Shown in pieces: positions 1 to 6,453 of a stretch of 8,844 bases of DNA. How positions within the stretch are numbered: the stretch's first letter is position 1; each line of letters opens with the position of its first letter. The notes under the pieces were generated by a model. That model was not told the origin of the DNA. It saw only the letters and a program-made list of their open reading frames with translations, and ran no database searches. Source of the stretch: Methylorubrum extorquens. GTDB taxonomy: Bacteria; Pseudomonadota; Alphaproteobacteria; Rhizobiales; Beijerinckiaceae. Made by a program: the position numbers and the translations under genes. The stretch spans positions 1 through 8,844 of the forward strand of contig JAEUAC010000225.1 of assembly GCA_019695455.1 (NCBI GenBank), in the 5' to 3' direction.

Positions 1-620
1 CTCGCGAGCGGCGCGTCGAGATGCGCCATCGTGGCCTCGATCGAATCCCGCGCGGCCTCGAACGCCTCGGCGCCCGGGCCGGCGCTCAGCGGGCGAACCG
101 TGCGGACGATCGCGATCTCGTCCTTCAGGCTGTCGAACACGACGACGATCTGCGGCCTGACGAGGATGGCGTCCGGCTCGTCGACGGGGCTCGGCCGGGC
201 GGGGGCGAGCCGCTCCATCGCGCGGACCATGTCGTAGCCGAGATAGCCGAACAGCCCGGCCGCCATGGGCGGGAGCTCGGGATCCAGCGCGATCCGGCTC
301 TCGGCGACGAGCCGCCGGAGGCTGTCCAGCGGGCCGCCGGCCTCGGCCGCGAAGGCGCCCCCGTCGCGGGCGGTCTCGGCCGCGGGTCCGGTCGCGCGCC
401 AGACGAGGTCGGGCGCGACGCCGATGATCGAGTACCGTCCCCGCTGGGCGCCGCCCTCGACCGATTCGAGCAGGAACGCCGCGCCGCGATGCGCCGCGCG
501 CAGCTTCAGGAACGCCGCGACGGGCGTCAGCAGGTCCGCGGGCAGGGTCGCCGAGACGCAGAACGGCCGGCCCTCGGCGTGGAGCCGGGCGAAGCGCTCG
601 GCGTCGCGGTGATCGGGCAC
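1..620 (-). CDS. trpE: Anthranilate synthase component I, N-terminal part (runs off the window)
   Basis: TrpE is the large subunit of anthranilate synthase. With TrpG it converts chorismate and glutamine to anthranilate, the first committed step of tryptophan synthesis, in the cytoplasm. Only the first 206 codons are in the window; the catalytic chorismate-binding half lies beyond base 1. I translated this frame by hand from a GTG at 620. Two motifs identify it: LLES at residues 50-53, followed by VEGGAQRGRYSIIG, and GLFGYLGYDMVR at about 122-133. In characterised TrpE proteins the serine of LLES sits in the tryptophan-binding site for feedback inhibition, so this enzyme is probably Trp-sensitive. 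The GTG was chosen because it lies 16 bases after the ppiD stop and gives the expected N-terminal length. No strong Shine-Dalgarno precedes it, so translation may depend on coupling to ppiD. PabB is a less likely alternative. Confidence 0.9.
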   Translation of the reverse strand, partial: MPDHRDAERFARLHAEGRPFCVSATLPADLLTPVAAFLKLRAAHRGAAFLLESVEGGAQRGRYSIIGVAPDLVWRATGPAAETARDGGAFAAEAGGPLDSLRRLVAESRIALDPELPPMAAGLFGYLGYDMVRAMERLAPARPSPVDEPDAILVRPQIVVVFDSLKDEIAIVRTVRPLSAGPGAEAFEAARDSIEATMAHLDAPLA

Positions 621-636
621 GGCGCGATGTCCGGGC

Positions 637-2538
637 TCAGCTGTCGCCGCCGATGGCCCGGCGCATGGCGTCCGGGTAGGTCTGGACGCCGATCTCCTTC
701 TCGACCATCGCGAAGTACTCGCCGAGGAGGTCGTCCGCGAGCGCCTGCCGGAGCTGCTCGGCGACCCGTTCGGCCTCCTGGGTGGTCGTGACGTAGGGCG
801 GCACGGTCGCGGCCGTCACGCGGAACAGGACCCGGCCGTCGTCGCTCGCGGCATCGGCGACCTTGCCGGTCGGCGTCGCGAAGATGCGGGTCACGACCGG
901 CCGGGGCAGCGGGCCGCCCGTTCCGGTGCGGGTGAGATCGTCGGCACGCGCCACTGCGCCACCGACCTGCGCCGCGACGCTTTCGAAGCTCGCGCCGCCC
1001 TCGACGGCCTCCCGCAGCGCCTTGGCGCGATCGGCGAGCCGCTTCGCCACCTCCTCGGTGCGCCACTCGGCCGAGACCCGGTCCCGCACCTCGTCGAGCG
1101 TCCGGTCCCGCGCCGGCTCGATCCCGGTCACGTCGTACCAGACGTAGCTCCCGTCCGGCAGGCGCAGGGCCTCCGTGTCGGCCCCCACCTCGGCGCGGAA
1201 CAAGGCCGGCACGACGGCCTGCGGATCGGGCACCGTCGTCACGAGCTGGCCCGCCTTGTCGCGCCCCTGGCGGTCCAGGCTCGCGATGCGGCGGAGCGGG
1301 ATGCCGCGCTCGGTCGCGATCTGGTCGAGCGGCTTGGCGGCGGCGCGCTGATCCTCGATCTCGTCGTGGATCCGCTGCACCTCGGCGCGGGCACGCTCCG
1401 TCGCGAGCTCCGTCTTCACCTCGGCCGCGACCGCCTCGTAGGGGCGGACGGCGCCGGGCTGGATCGCCGTCACGTGGACGAGAACCGGCCCGAACCGGCC
1501 CGCGACCGTGTCGCTCACGCCGTTGTCGGCGAGCCGGAAGGCGGCCTCGGCGACCGCCGGGTCCAGGATCTCGCTGCGGGTGACCGTGCCGAGGCTCAGC
1601 GTCCCGGCATCGACGTTCCGCTCCTTGGCGATCTCGGCGAAGGGCGTCCCGGCCTTGATCCGGGCCGAGGCGGCGTTCGCCTCCTCGACCGTCGGGAAGA
1701 CGATCTGCTCGACGGTACGGCGCTCGGAGGTCCCGAAGCGGCTGTCCTTCAGGCGCTCGTAGGCCGCGCGGGCATCCGCGTCGGACACGGCATCGGGCTT
1801 CGCGAGCGAGGCCGCGTCGAGCACGAGGAGGCCGACTGCGCGGTATTCCGGCGCGCGGTAGAGCGCCTTGCGTTCCTCGAAGAAGCTCTTCAGCTGCGCC
1901 TCGTCGGGCGCCGGGATGTCGCCGGCTGCCGCGGGCGTCAGCAGGGCGTACTCGGCCGCCCGCTTCTCCGTCTGGTAGCGGTGCACCGCCTCCCGCATCG
2001 CGAGCGGGACGGGAAGGGCGCCGGAGACCGCCTCGGCGATCTGAAGGCGAGCCGCGACGGATTTCTGGTCGCGAACGTATTGCCCCTCCGTGACGCCGCT
2101 CGATCGCAGCGTGTCGGTGAAGAGCGCCCGATCGAACTGGCCGCTCGGGCCCTTGAAGCTCGGATCGTCCTGGATCGCGCCGACGACCAGCGCGTCCGGC
2201 ACCGCGAGGCCGAGCTTCTGCGCCCGGTCGTCGAGAGCCGCCTCCGTGACGAGACGGGCGAGGACCTGCCGGTCGAGGCCGAGGGCGCGGGCCTGGTCGG
2301 GCGTGATCGACTGGCGGGCCCGCCGGATCAGGTTCTGGTATTCGTTCTGGTAGGCTTGGCGGTAGGATTCCGCCGTGATGTCGCGGCCGGCGACCGTCGC
2401 GACCTGCGTCCGCACGCCGCCCCGGAAGATGTCGCCGATGCCCCAGATGGCGAAGGACATGATGAGGAAGCCGAAGAGGATCGTGACGACGACCCGGCCG
2501 ACCCAGCTCTTCCCCAGCCGGTTGATGTTCTGAAGCAT
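637..2538 (-). CDS. ppiD: Membrane-anchored peptidylprolyl isomerase, PpiD/SurA-N type
   Basis: This is a 633-residue periplasmic folding factor held in the inner membrane by one N-terminal helix. After a short basic cytoplasmic segment (MLQNINRLGK) comes a hydrophobic helix at about residues 15-37 with the family signature SFAIWGIGDIFRGG. A SurA-like N-terminal chaperone region spans about 45-190. A parvulin-like domain spans about 260-362, including RRTVEQIVFP, a central F-AEIAKE stretch and GRFGPVLVHV. The C-terminal 270 residues are helical and charged. The length matches PpiD proteins. The ATG at 2538 was chosen because AGGA lies 10 bases upstream and the MLQNI start is typical of the family; the same frame opens with a TTG seven codons earlier. 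The parvulin core is divergent, and E. coli PpiD is reported to lack isomerase activity, so the role may be mainly chaperoning. It lies just upstream of trpE and is probably co-transcribed with it. Confidence 0.9.
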   Translation of the reverse strand: MLQNINRLGKSWVGRVVVTILFGFLIMSFAIWGIGDIFRGGVRTQVATVAGRDITAESYRQAYQNEYQNLIRRARQSITPDQARALGLDRQVLARLVTEAALDDRAQKLGLAVPDALVVGAIQDDPSFKGPSGQFDRALFTDTLRSSGVTEGQYVRDQKSVAARLQIAEAVSGALPVPLAMREAVHRYQTEKRAAEYALLTPAAAGDIPAPDEAQLKSFFEERKALYRAPEYRAVGLLVLDAASLAKPDAVSDADARAAYERLKDSRFGTSERRTVEQIVFPTVEEANAASARIKAGTPFAEIAKERNVDAGTLSLGTVTRSEILDPAVAEAAFRLADNGVSDTVAGRFGPVLVHVTAIQPGAVRPYEAVAAEVKTELATERARAEVQRIHDEIEDQRAAAKPLDQIATERGIPLRRIASLDRQGRDKAGQLVTTVPDPQAVVPALFRAEVGADTEALRLPDGSYVWYDVTGIEPARDRTLDEVRDRVSAEWRTEEVAKRLADRAKALREAVEGGASFESVAAQVGGAVARADDLTRTGTGGPLPRPVVTRIFATPTGKVADAASDDGRVLFRVTAATVPPYVTTTQEAERVAEQLRQALADDLLGEYFAMVEKEIGVQTYPDAMRRAIGGDS

Positions 2539-2606
2539 CGAGTCCCGTTCCTGCGCCAACCGCGCCGAAGGCCCACCTAATGCATGGGCCGATCAGGGGA
2601 AAGGGC

Positions 2607-2627
2607 GGGGGCGTCGGCTCCGCCCCC
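2607..2627 (-). terminator. GC-rich hairpin downstream of purB
   Basis: A perfect 7-bp stem (GGGGGCG at 2607-2613, CGCCCCC at 2621-2627) encloses a 7-base loop. It lies about 60 bases past the purB stop and about 70 bases before the ppiD start. Read on the minus strand, only three T residues follow within a few bases (CCCTTTCCCC), so it is a weak intrinsic terminator at best. It may instead cause pausing or protect the 3' end while allowing read-through into ppiD-trpE. Confidence 0.4.
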
Positions 2628-2635
2628 ACGGCGGC

Positions 2636-2659
2636 CGCCCGTTTCGGCGGGAACGGGCG
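2636..2659 (-). terminator. Second hairpin in the purB-ppiD gap
   Basis: An 8-bp perfect stem (CGCCCGTT at 2636-2643, AACGGGCG at 2652-2659) encloses an 8-base GC-rich loop that a G-U pair could close further. It begins 27 bases past the purB stop. No T-run follows on the minus strand. With the neighbouring hairpin at 2607-2627 it forms a tandem structure, so this gap is probably the 3' end of the purB transcript, though termination here is not certain. Confidence 0.35.
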
Positions 2660-2686
2660 CCCTGGCCTGCCGCGGCCCCGGAGGGG

Positions 2687-3994
2687 TCACGCGTCTCCGA
2701 AGACGCGCGCGAAGATCGTGTCGACGTGCTTCAGGTGATAGCCGAGATCGAACAGCGCCTCGATCTCGGATGCCGAGAGCTTCGCCGTGACGTCAGGATC
2801 GGCCTTGAGGAGCGTCAGGAAGTCGCCTTCGCCGCGCCACACGGGCATCGCGTTGCGCTGGACGAAACGGTAGGCGTCCTCCCGCGAGACGCCCGCCTGG
2901 GTCAGCGCCAGCAGGACCCGCTGCGAGTGGACGAGGCCGCCGAGGCGATCGAGGTTCTTCTGCATGGTCGCCGGGTAGACGAGGAGCTTGTCCACCAGCC
3001 CCGTCAGCCGGGCGAGCGCGAAATCGAGCGTCACGGTGGCGTCCGGCCCGATCATGCGCTCCACGGAGGAATGCGAGATGTCACGCTCGTGCCAGAGTGC
3101 CACGTTCTCCATGGCCGGCATCGCGTAGGCGCGCACCATGCGGGCGAGGCCGGTCAGGTTCTCGGACAGCACGGGGTTGCGCTTGTGCGGCATGGCCGAG
3201 GACCCCTCCTGCCCTTCGGAGAAGAACTCCTCGGCCTCCAGCACCTCGGAGCGCTGGAGGTGACGCACCTCCGTCGCGAGCCGCTCGATCGAGGACGCGA
3301 TGACGCCGAGGGTCGCGAAGAACATGGCGTGGCGGTCGCGCGGGATGACCTGGGTCGAGACCGGCTCGGGCACGAGCCCCATCTTGGCCGCCACGTATTC
3401 CTCCACGCGCGGATCGATGTTGGCGAAGGTGCCGACGGCGCCGGAGATGGCGCACGTCGCGATCTCGGACCGGGCGAACACGAGACGCTCCCGCGCCCGG
3501 GCGAATTCCGCATAGGCGGCGGCCAGCTTCAGGCCGAACGTCACCGGCTCGGCATGGATGCCGTGCGAGCGGCCGATGGTCGGCGTCGACTTGTGCTCGA
3601 AGGCGCGCCGCTTCAGGGCCGCCAGCAGCTCGTCGAGATCGGCGAGGAGCAGATCGGCCGCGCGCGTGAGCTGTACGGCGAGGCAGGTGTCGAGGACGTC
3701 CGACGACGTCATGCCCTGATGGACGAAGCGGGCCGGCTCGCCGACATGCTCGGCGAGGTGGGTCAGGAAGGCGATCACGTCGTGCTTGGTCACCCGCTCG
3801 ATCTCGTCGATGCGATCGACGTCGAAGGTCGCGGCCGAGCCCTTCTCCCAGATCGTCCGCGCCGCGTCCTGAGGAACCACGCCGAGGTCGGCGAGCGCCT
3901 GCGTGGCATGCGCCTCGATCTCAAACCAGATCCGAAAACGCGTCTCGGGCGACCAGATGGCCGCCATGGCGGGCCGGGAATAGCGGGGAATCAT
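2687..3994 (-). CDS. purB: Adenylosuccinate lyase
   Basis: PurB removes fumarate from SAICAR and from adenylosuccinate, acting twice in purine synthesis; it works as a cytoplasmic homotetramer. The 435-residue product is of normal family length. The fumarase/aspartase superfamily signature GSSAMPHKRNP is at residues 264-274 and carries the flexible-loop catalytic serine (S265 or S266). TSSDVLDT is at about 96-103. GRSHGIHAEPVTFG, at about 141-154, contains H144, which matches the general-acid histidine of the family. The KHD motif at 70-72 supplies the second conserved active-site histidine. The start at 3994 was chosen because MIPRYSRP is the typical N-terminus; the open frame continues 19 codons upstream to a GTG inside an inverted repeat, and that extension has no family character. 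No strong Shine-Dalgarno is visible, only a GAG about 8 bases upstream. The gene is divergent from the membrane gene at 4069. Confidence 0.96.
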   Translation of the reverse strand: MIPRYSRPAMAAIWSPETRFRIWFEIEAHATQALADLGVVPQDAARTIWEKGSAATFDVDRIDEIERVTKHDVIAFLTHLAEHVGEPARFVHQGMTSSDVLDTCLAVQLTRAADLLLADLDELLAALKRRAFEHKSTPTIGRSHGIHAEPVTFGLKLAAAYAEFARARERLVFARSEIATCAISGAVGTFANIDPRVEEYVAAKMGLVPEPVSTQVIPRDRHAMFFATLGVIASSIERLATEVRHLQRSEVLEAEEFFSEGQEGSSAMPHKRNPVLSENLTGLARMVRAYAMPAMENVALWHERDISHSSVERMIGPDATVTLDFALARLTGLVDKLLVYPATMQKNLDRLGGLVHSQRVLLALTQAGVSREDAYRFVQRNAMPVWRGEGDFLTLLKADPDVTAKLSASEIEALFDLGYHLKHVDTIFARVFGDA

Positions 3995-4018
3995 CGACAG
4001 TCTCGTGCAGTTGTACCA

Positions 4019-4060
4019 CCTGAACGAGTGTGCAACCTTGAGGTGTTGCACTGGTTCAGG
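4019..4060. repeat. Nested inverted repeat in the purB / membrane-gene divergent region
   Basis: Two perfect 7-bp inverted repeats are nested in 42 bases. The outer arms are CCTGAAC (4019-4025) and GTTCAGG (4054-4060). The inner arms are GTGCAAC (4030-4036) and GTTGCAC (4045-4051), around an 8-base centre. The spacers between outer and inner arms are 4 and 2 bases. As DNA this could be a double operator between two divergent genes. As plus-strand RNA it forms a two-segment hairpin whose base includes the AGG of the downstream Shine-Dalgarno; on the minus strand the same hairpin would sit 24 bases ahead of the purB start. I cannot match the half-sites to a named regulator. Confidence 0.7.
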
Positions 4061-4064
4061 AGGG
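4058..4064 (+). promoter_or_regulatory. Strong Shine-Dalgarno partly inside a hairpin arm
   Basis: AGGAGGG lies 4 bases before the ATG at 4069 (5 if only AGGAGG is counted), and supports that start. Its first three bases form the end of the right outer arm of the nested inverted repeat. Beyond a single mismatch at 4018/4061, bases 4062 and 4063 can also pair with 4017 and 4016. The site could therefore be sequestered in a folded transcript, provided the transcript starts upstream of about 4016. Confidence 0.6.
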
Positions 4065-4068
4065 TGGG

Positions 4069-4476
4069 ATGGACGACGACAAGCTGATGCGCTCGGCGGA
4101 CGTGATGGGCGTGGAGCTGAAGGACCCGGCGAGACTGGACGAAATCCGACACCGTCCCGATCGATTGGACGCGATGGTCAGGGATGCGAAGGCCACGACT
4201 GAGGCGACGTTTCAGGTCTCCCGGCGCAGCAACGCCATCGAGGCCGATCGGGTGGTCTATCGCATGACCACTATGTTTCTGGGCGCCGTGATCCTCGTGA
4301 TCGCAGTCGGCATCATCGTCATCCGCGTCGTGCCCGTCTTCGTGCTCGACAAGGAACAACTCGTGGTGGCCAACAGCATACCTTTCGCGATTCCAGACTC
4401 GCTGGTCGCGATCGCATCGGCCGCCGTTGGTGCGCTGGCCGGATTGCTCAGCCCGATCGGGGCTCGATCGTCCTGA
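4069..4476 (+). CDS. Small two-helix membrane protein of unknown function
   Basis: I do not recognise this 135-residue protein. Residues 1-65 are hydrophilic and probably helical, rich in Asp, Arg and Glu. A hydrophobic segment at about 67-93 (AVILVIAVGIIVIRVV at its core) is followed by a short polar stretch, then a second segment at about 110-131 containing AVGALAGLLSP. This suggests a soluble N-terminal half attached to a two-pass inner-membrane hairpin. There is no signal peptide and no catalytic motif. Translation evidence is strong: AGGAGGG sits just before the ATG and the hydropathy is coherent. It is the only plus-strand gene here. Its stop is 2 bases from the rpe stop on the opposite strand. 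A hand count gives about 63% GC (226 of 360 bases, 4081-4440), below the roughly 70% of its neighbours, which could mean later acquisition or simply membrane-codon bias. Confidence 0.75.
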   Translation: MDDDKLMRSADVMGVELKDPARLDEIRHRPDRLDAMVRDAKATTEATFQVSRRSNAIEADRVVYRMTTMFLGAVILVIAVGIIVIRVVPVFVLDKEQLVVANSIPFAIPDSLVAIASAAVGALAGLLSPIGARSS

Positions 4477-4478
4477 TG

Positions 4479-5165
4479 TCACGCCCAGGCGCCGCTGGCC
4501 GCTTCGGCGGCACCGCGGAGGGCGGCGATGTTGGCGGCGTAGCATGCGGCTCCGCCCTTCAGCGCGGCGGATCCCGCGACGAGGACGGACGCGCCGGCGC
4601 GGACCGCCTCGGGGGCGGTCTCGACCGTGATGCCGCCGTCGACCTCGATGGCGATCGGCCGACCGGCCGCCATCGCGCCGACCCGCCGGATCGTCTCGCA
4701 GACGGACGGGATGAAGGCCTGCCCGCCGAACCCAGGATTGACGCTCATCACCAGGACCACGTCGACGAGGTCGAGGACGGGCTCGACGACGGCCGCCGGA
4801 GTACCCGGGTTCAGGGCGACGCCGGCCCGCTTGCCGAGCGCCCGGATGGCCTGGAGCGAGCGGTGCAGGTGCGGCCCGGCCTCGGCGTGGACCGTGATGA
4901 CGTCCGCGCCGGCCGCCGCGAAGGCGGCGAGGTAGGCGTCGGCCGGCGCGATCATCAGGTGCACGTCGAAGGTCTTCGTCGTGAGCGGCCGCAGGGCCTT
5001 CACGACGTCGGGGCCGAACGAGATGTTCGGGACGAAGTGCCCGTCCATCACGTCGAGGTGGATCCAGTCGGCGCCGGCCTCGTCCAGGGCGCGGACTTCC
5101 TCGCCCAGGCGGGCGAAGTCGGCGCCCAGGATGGAGGGCGCAAGGCGAAGGGGAGCAGCGGCCAT
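4479..5165 (-). CDS. rpe: Ribulose-phosphate 3-epimerase
   Basis: Rpe interconverts ribulose 5-phosphate and xylulose 5-phosphate in the pentose phosphate pathway, and in the Calvin cycle where that is present. It is a cytoplasmic metal-dependent TIM barrel. The 228-residue product has normal length. The metal ligands and catalytic residues are all visible: H36 and D38 in HLDVMDGHFVPN, H69 in FDVHLM and D176 in IEVDGGI. SVNPGFGGQAF at 141-151 and VAGSA at 196-200 form phosphate-binding loops. The start at 5165 gives MAAAPLRLAPSIL, which aligns with the family N-terminus; the open frame extends 27 codons upstream but that part reads as Pro/Arg-rich noise. No Shine-Dalgarno is obvious. The gene may be read through from the peptidase 127 bases upstream, or from its own promoter in that gap. 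It converges on the membrane gene ending at 4476. Confidence 0.96.
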   Translation of the reverse strand: MAAAPLRLAPSILGADFARLGEEVRALDEAGADWIHLDVMDGHFVPNISFGPDVVKALRPLTTKTFDVHLMIAPADAYLAAFAAAGADVITVHAEAGPHLHRSLQAIRALGKRAGVALNPGTPAAVVEPVLDLVDVVLVMSVNPGFGGQAFIPSVCETIRRVGAMAAGRPIAIEVDGGITVETAPEAVRAGASVLVAGSAALKGGAACYAANIAALRGAAEAASGAWA

Positions 5166-5220
5166 GACGGAGGCCGGTACCACCCGGCCCGGCGGGCCGC
5201 AACGCGGGCGGCGCGGTGGA

Positions 5221-5276
5221 GCCCAAGGCGGTCGCGAGAGGGCCATGATGGCCCAAGCGGTCCGCCTTCATGCATG
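5221..5276. repeat. Repeat-rich spacer upstream of rpe
   Basis: The 127-base gap between the peptidase stop and the rpe start (5166-5292) contains a near-direct repeat, GCCCAAGGCGGTC at 5221-5233 and GCCCAAGCGGTC at 5251-5262, with starts 30 bases apart, about three helical turns. Between them is a short palindrome, GGCCAT-G-ATGGCC, at 5241-5253. CATGCATG follows at 5269-5276. The layout would fit a regulatory site for rpe, but GC-rich DNA produces such patterns readily. I found no convincing -35/-10 pair. Confidence 0.35.
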
Positions 5277-5292
5277 AGGTCCGGTGTTCGGC

Positions 5293-6285
5293 CTATGTGA
5301 CTGAATCGCCGAAGAGATCGCGCCAGGCGGGGAGCGCGCCCTCGAACGGCAGGGCGCGGGCCTCGTAGACGGCGCGCGCCACGGCACGCGCCAGGCAGTC
5401 GGCCGCGAGCGAGCCGAGTTCCGTGAGGTCGTCGGCCCCTGGCGGACGGAGCCTCGTGGAGGCGGCGAAGATCGTGTCGCCGTCGCTCGGCGCGAAGGCG
5501 AGGCGCAGGGCGCGTGCCATCCCGGCCGAGGCCATGATGGCGAGCCGGCGCGCCTCCGCCTTGTCGAGGCCGGCGTCGGTCGCCACGATCGCGATCGTCG
5601 TCGCGGGCTGGGACCCCCCCTTCCATCGCGGCGGCGACCGGGCGGGCTCGGGCGACGACGGCGTGCCCAAGCCGCCGAACTCGCGGCCCCGTTCGAACGG
5701 CGCCGCCCAGAAATGCGGCCCCCCGCCGACCAGCGCGGATCCGATGGCGTTCACGGCCACCAGCGCGCCGACCGTCGCGCCCGTGGAGGCGACGGCGCTG
5801 GTGGAGCCGAGGCCGCCCTTCACGTCGATCGTGGTCGCGCCGAAGCCGGCGCCGACCGTGCCGAGCGCGACATCCGGCCCGGCCGCCTCGCAGGCGTCCC
5901 AGGCGAGGTCGCGGTAGGGCGGGAAACGACCCCAGGCCTTGTCGCCGCCGTTCAGGAGATCGAACAGGATCGCCGAGGCGACGATCGGCACGCGGACGTC
6001 GCGGATCGGGGCGCCGCGGCCCCGCGCCCGCAGCCAGGCGTCGACGCCCGTCCCCGCGTCGAGCCCGATGGACGACCCGCCGGACAGGACCAGCGCGTCG
6101 ACGCGCTGGATCGTGACGACAAGCGCGAGCGGCTCGTGCCCGCGCCCGCCCGGAGCGCCGCCCGGCACGAAGACGGCAGCGGTCGCGGGCCGGTCGAAGA
6201 GCGCGACGGTCACGCCGCTCGCGAGCGCGGGATGCTGGGCCTGCCCGACACGAAGGCCCGGCACGTCAGTGATGAGGTTCGCCAT
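5293..6285 (-). CDS. P1 (S58) family self-processing aminopeptidase, DmpA-like
   Basis: This 330-residue protein belongs to the L-aminopeptidase/D-esterase (DmpA, BapA) family of N-terminal-nucleophile-like hydrolases, which cut their own chain and remove N-terminal residues from small peptides, amides or beta-peptides. Visible family features are ITDVPGLRVG at 5-14, LSGGSSIGLDAGTGV at 67-81, the glycine-rich GTVGAGFGATTIDVKGGLGS at 142-161, and ATTIAIVATDAGLDKAEARRL at 228-248. DGDTIFA follows at 268-274. By analogy with the family, and with ArgJ, which cleaves Ala-Thr before a similar IATDA sequence, the likely cut is A228/T229, making T229 the nucleophile. The start at 6285 matches the family N-terminus; a longer open frame would begin inside the upstream terminator. 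There is no signal peptide, so it is probably cytoplasmic. The natural substrate is unknown. The stop is TAG at 5293-5295. Confidence 0.88.
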   Translation of the reverse strand: MANLITDVPGLRVGQAQHPALASGVTVALFDRPATAAVFVPGGAPGGRGHEPLALVVTIQRVDALVLSGGSSIGLDAGTGVDAWLRARGRGAPIRDVRVPIVASAILFDLLNGGDKAWGRFPPYRDLAWDACEAAGPDVALGTVGAGFGATTIDVKGGLGSTSAVASTGATVGALVAVNAIGSALVGGGPHFWAAPFERGREFGGLGTPSSPEPARSPPRWKGGSQPATTIAIVATDAGLDKAEARRLAIMASAGMARALRLAFAPSDGDTIFAASTRLRPPGADDLTELGSLAADCLARAVARAVYEARALPFEGALPAWRDLFGDSVT

Positions 6286-6388
6286 GCCGCCAGGGGAACG
6301 CGGAGCAGGCCGGATTTCAAGCCGCCCGGCCGCGCGGTGCGCGGGAAGCGCCGCCGAACCGGCCGCCGAGCGGCCTTGGTCGCGAACG

Positions 6389-6413
6389 AAAAAGGCCCGC
6401 CGAAGCGGGCCTT
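6389..6413 (-). terminator. Intrinsic terminator of the branched-chain binding-protein gene
   Basis: A perfect 9-bp stem (AAGGCCCGC at 6392-6400, GCGGGCCTT at 6405-6413) has a 4-base loop that reads TTCG on the minus strand. It is followed on that strand by a run of five T residues (AAAAA at 6389-6393 on the plus strand, the first two bases of the stem contributing). It lies about 40 bases past the stop of the binding-protein gene and is the clearest terminator in the window. It separates the amino-acid uptake gene from the peptidase gene. Confidence 0.85.
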
Positions 6414-6425
6414 CCAACCGGCGAA

Positions 6426-6445
6426 GCCGGCCCGGTGGGGCCGGC
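6426..6445 (-). other. GC-rich hairpin just after the binding-protein stop codon
   Basis: An 8-bp perfect stem (GCCGGCCC at 6426-6433, GGGCCGGC at 6438-6445) encloses a 4-base loop, 8 bases past the stop codon and 12 bases ahead of the intrinsic terminator in the direction of transcription. It has no T-run. Tandem hairpins of this sort can protect the 3' end of an abundant transcript, which would suit a highly expressed periplasmic binding protein. That role is inferred. Confidence 0.5.
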
Positions 6446-6453
6446 CTCGGCTC

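Noticed and set aside
527..2629. A 700-residue open frame on the minus strand overlapping ppiD
   Set aside because: It is a shadow frame: Arg/Pro/Gly-rich, without hydrophobic pattern or family motifs, while the overlapping ppiD frame has a clear membrane helix and parvulin-like domain.
4011..4039. Possible plus-strand promoter TTGTAC-N17-AACCTT for the membrane gene
   Set aside because: Both boxes match the consensus poorly, and no better pair was found. Reporting it would be guessing.
3995..4051. Upstream extension of purB to a GTG at 4051
   Set aside because: The extra 19 residues do not fit the PurB N-terminus and would begin inside the nested inverted repeat. MIPRYSRP at 3994 is the family start.
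2726..4087. A 453-residue plus-strand open frame across purB
   Set aside because: It is antisense to purB, a complete and recognisable enzyme. Long antisense frames are expected in 70% GC DNA.
4498..4511. GCCGC-TTCG-GCGGC hairpin past the end of the membrane gene
   Set aside because: It lies inside the rpe coding region and has only 5 bp and no T-run on either strand, so calling it a terminator is not justified.
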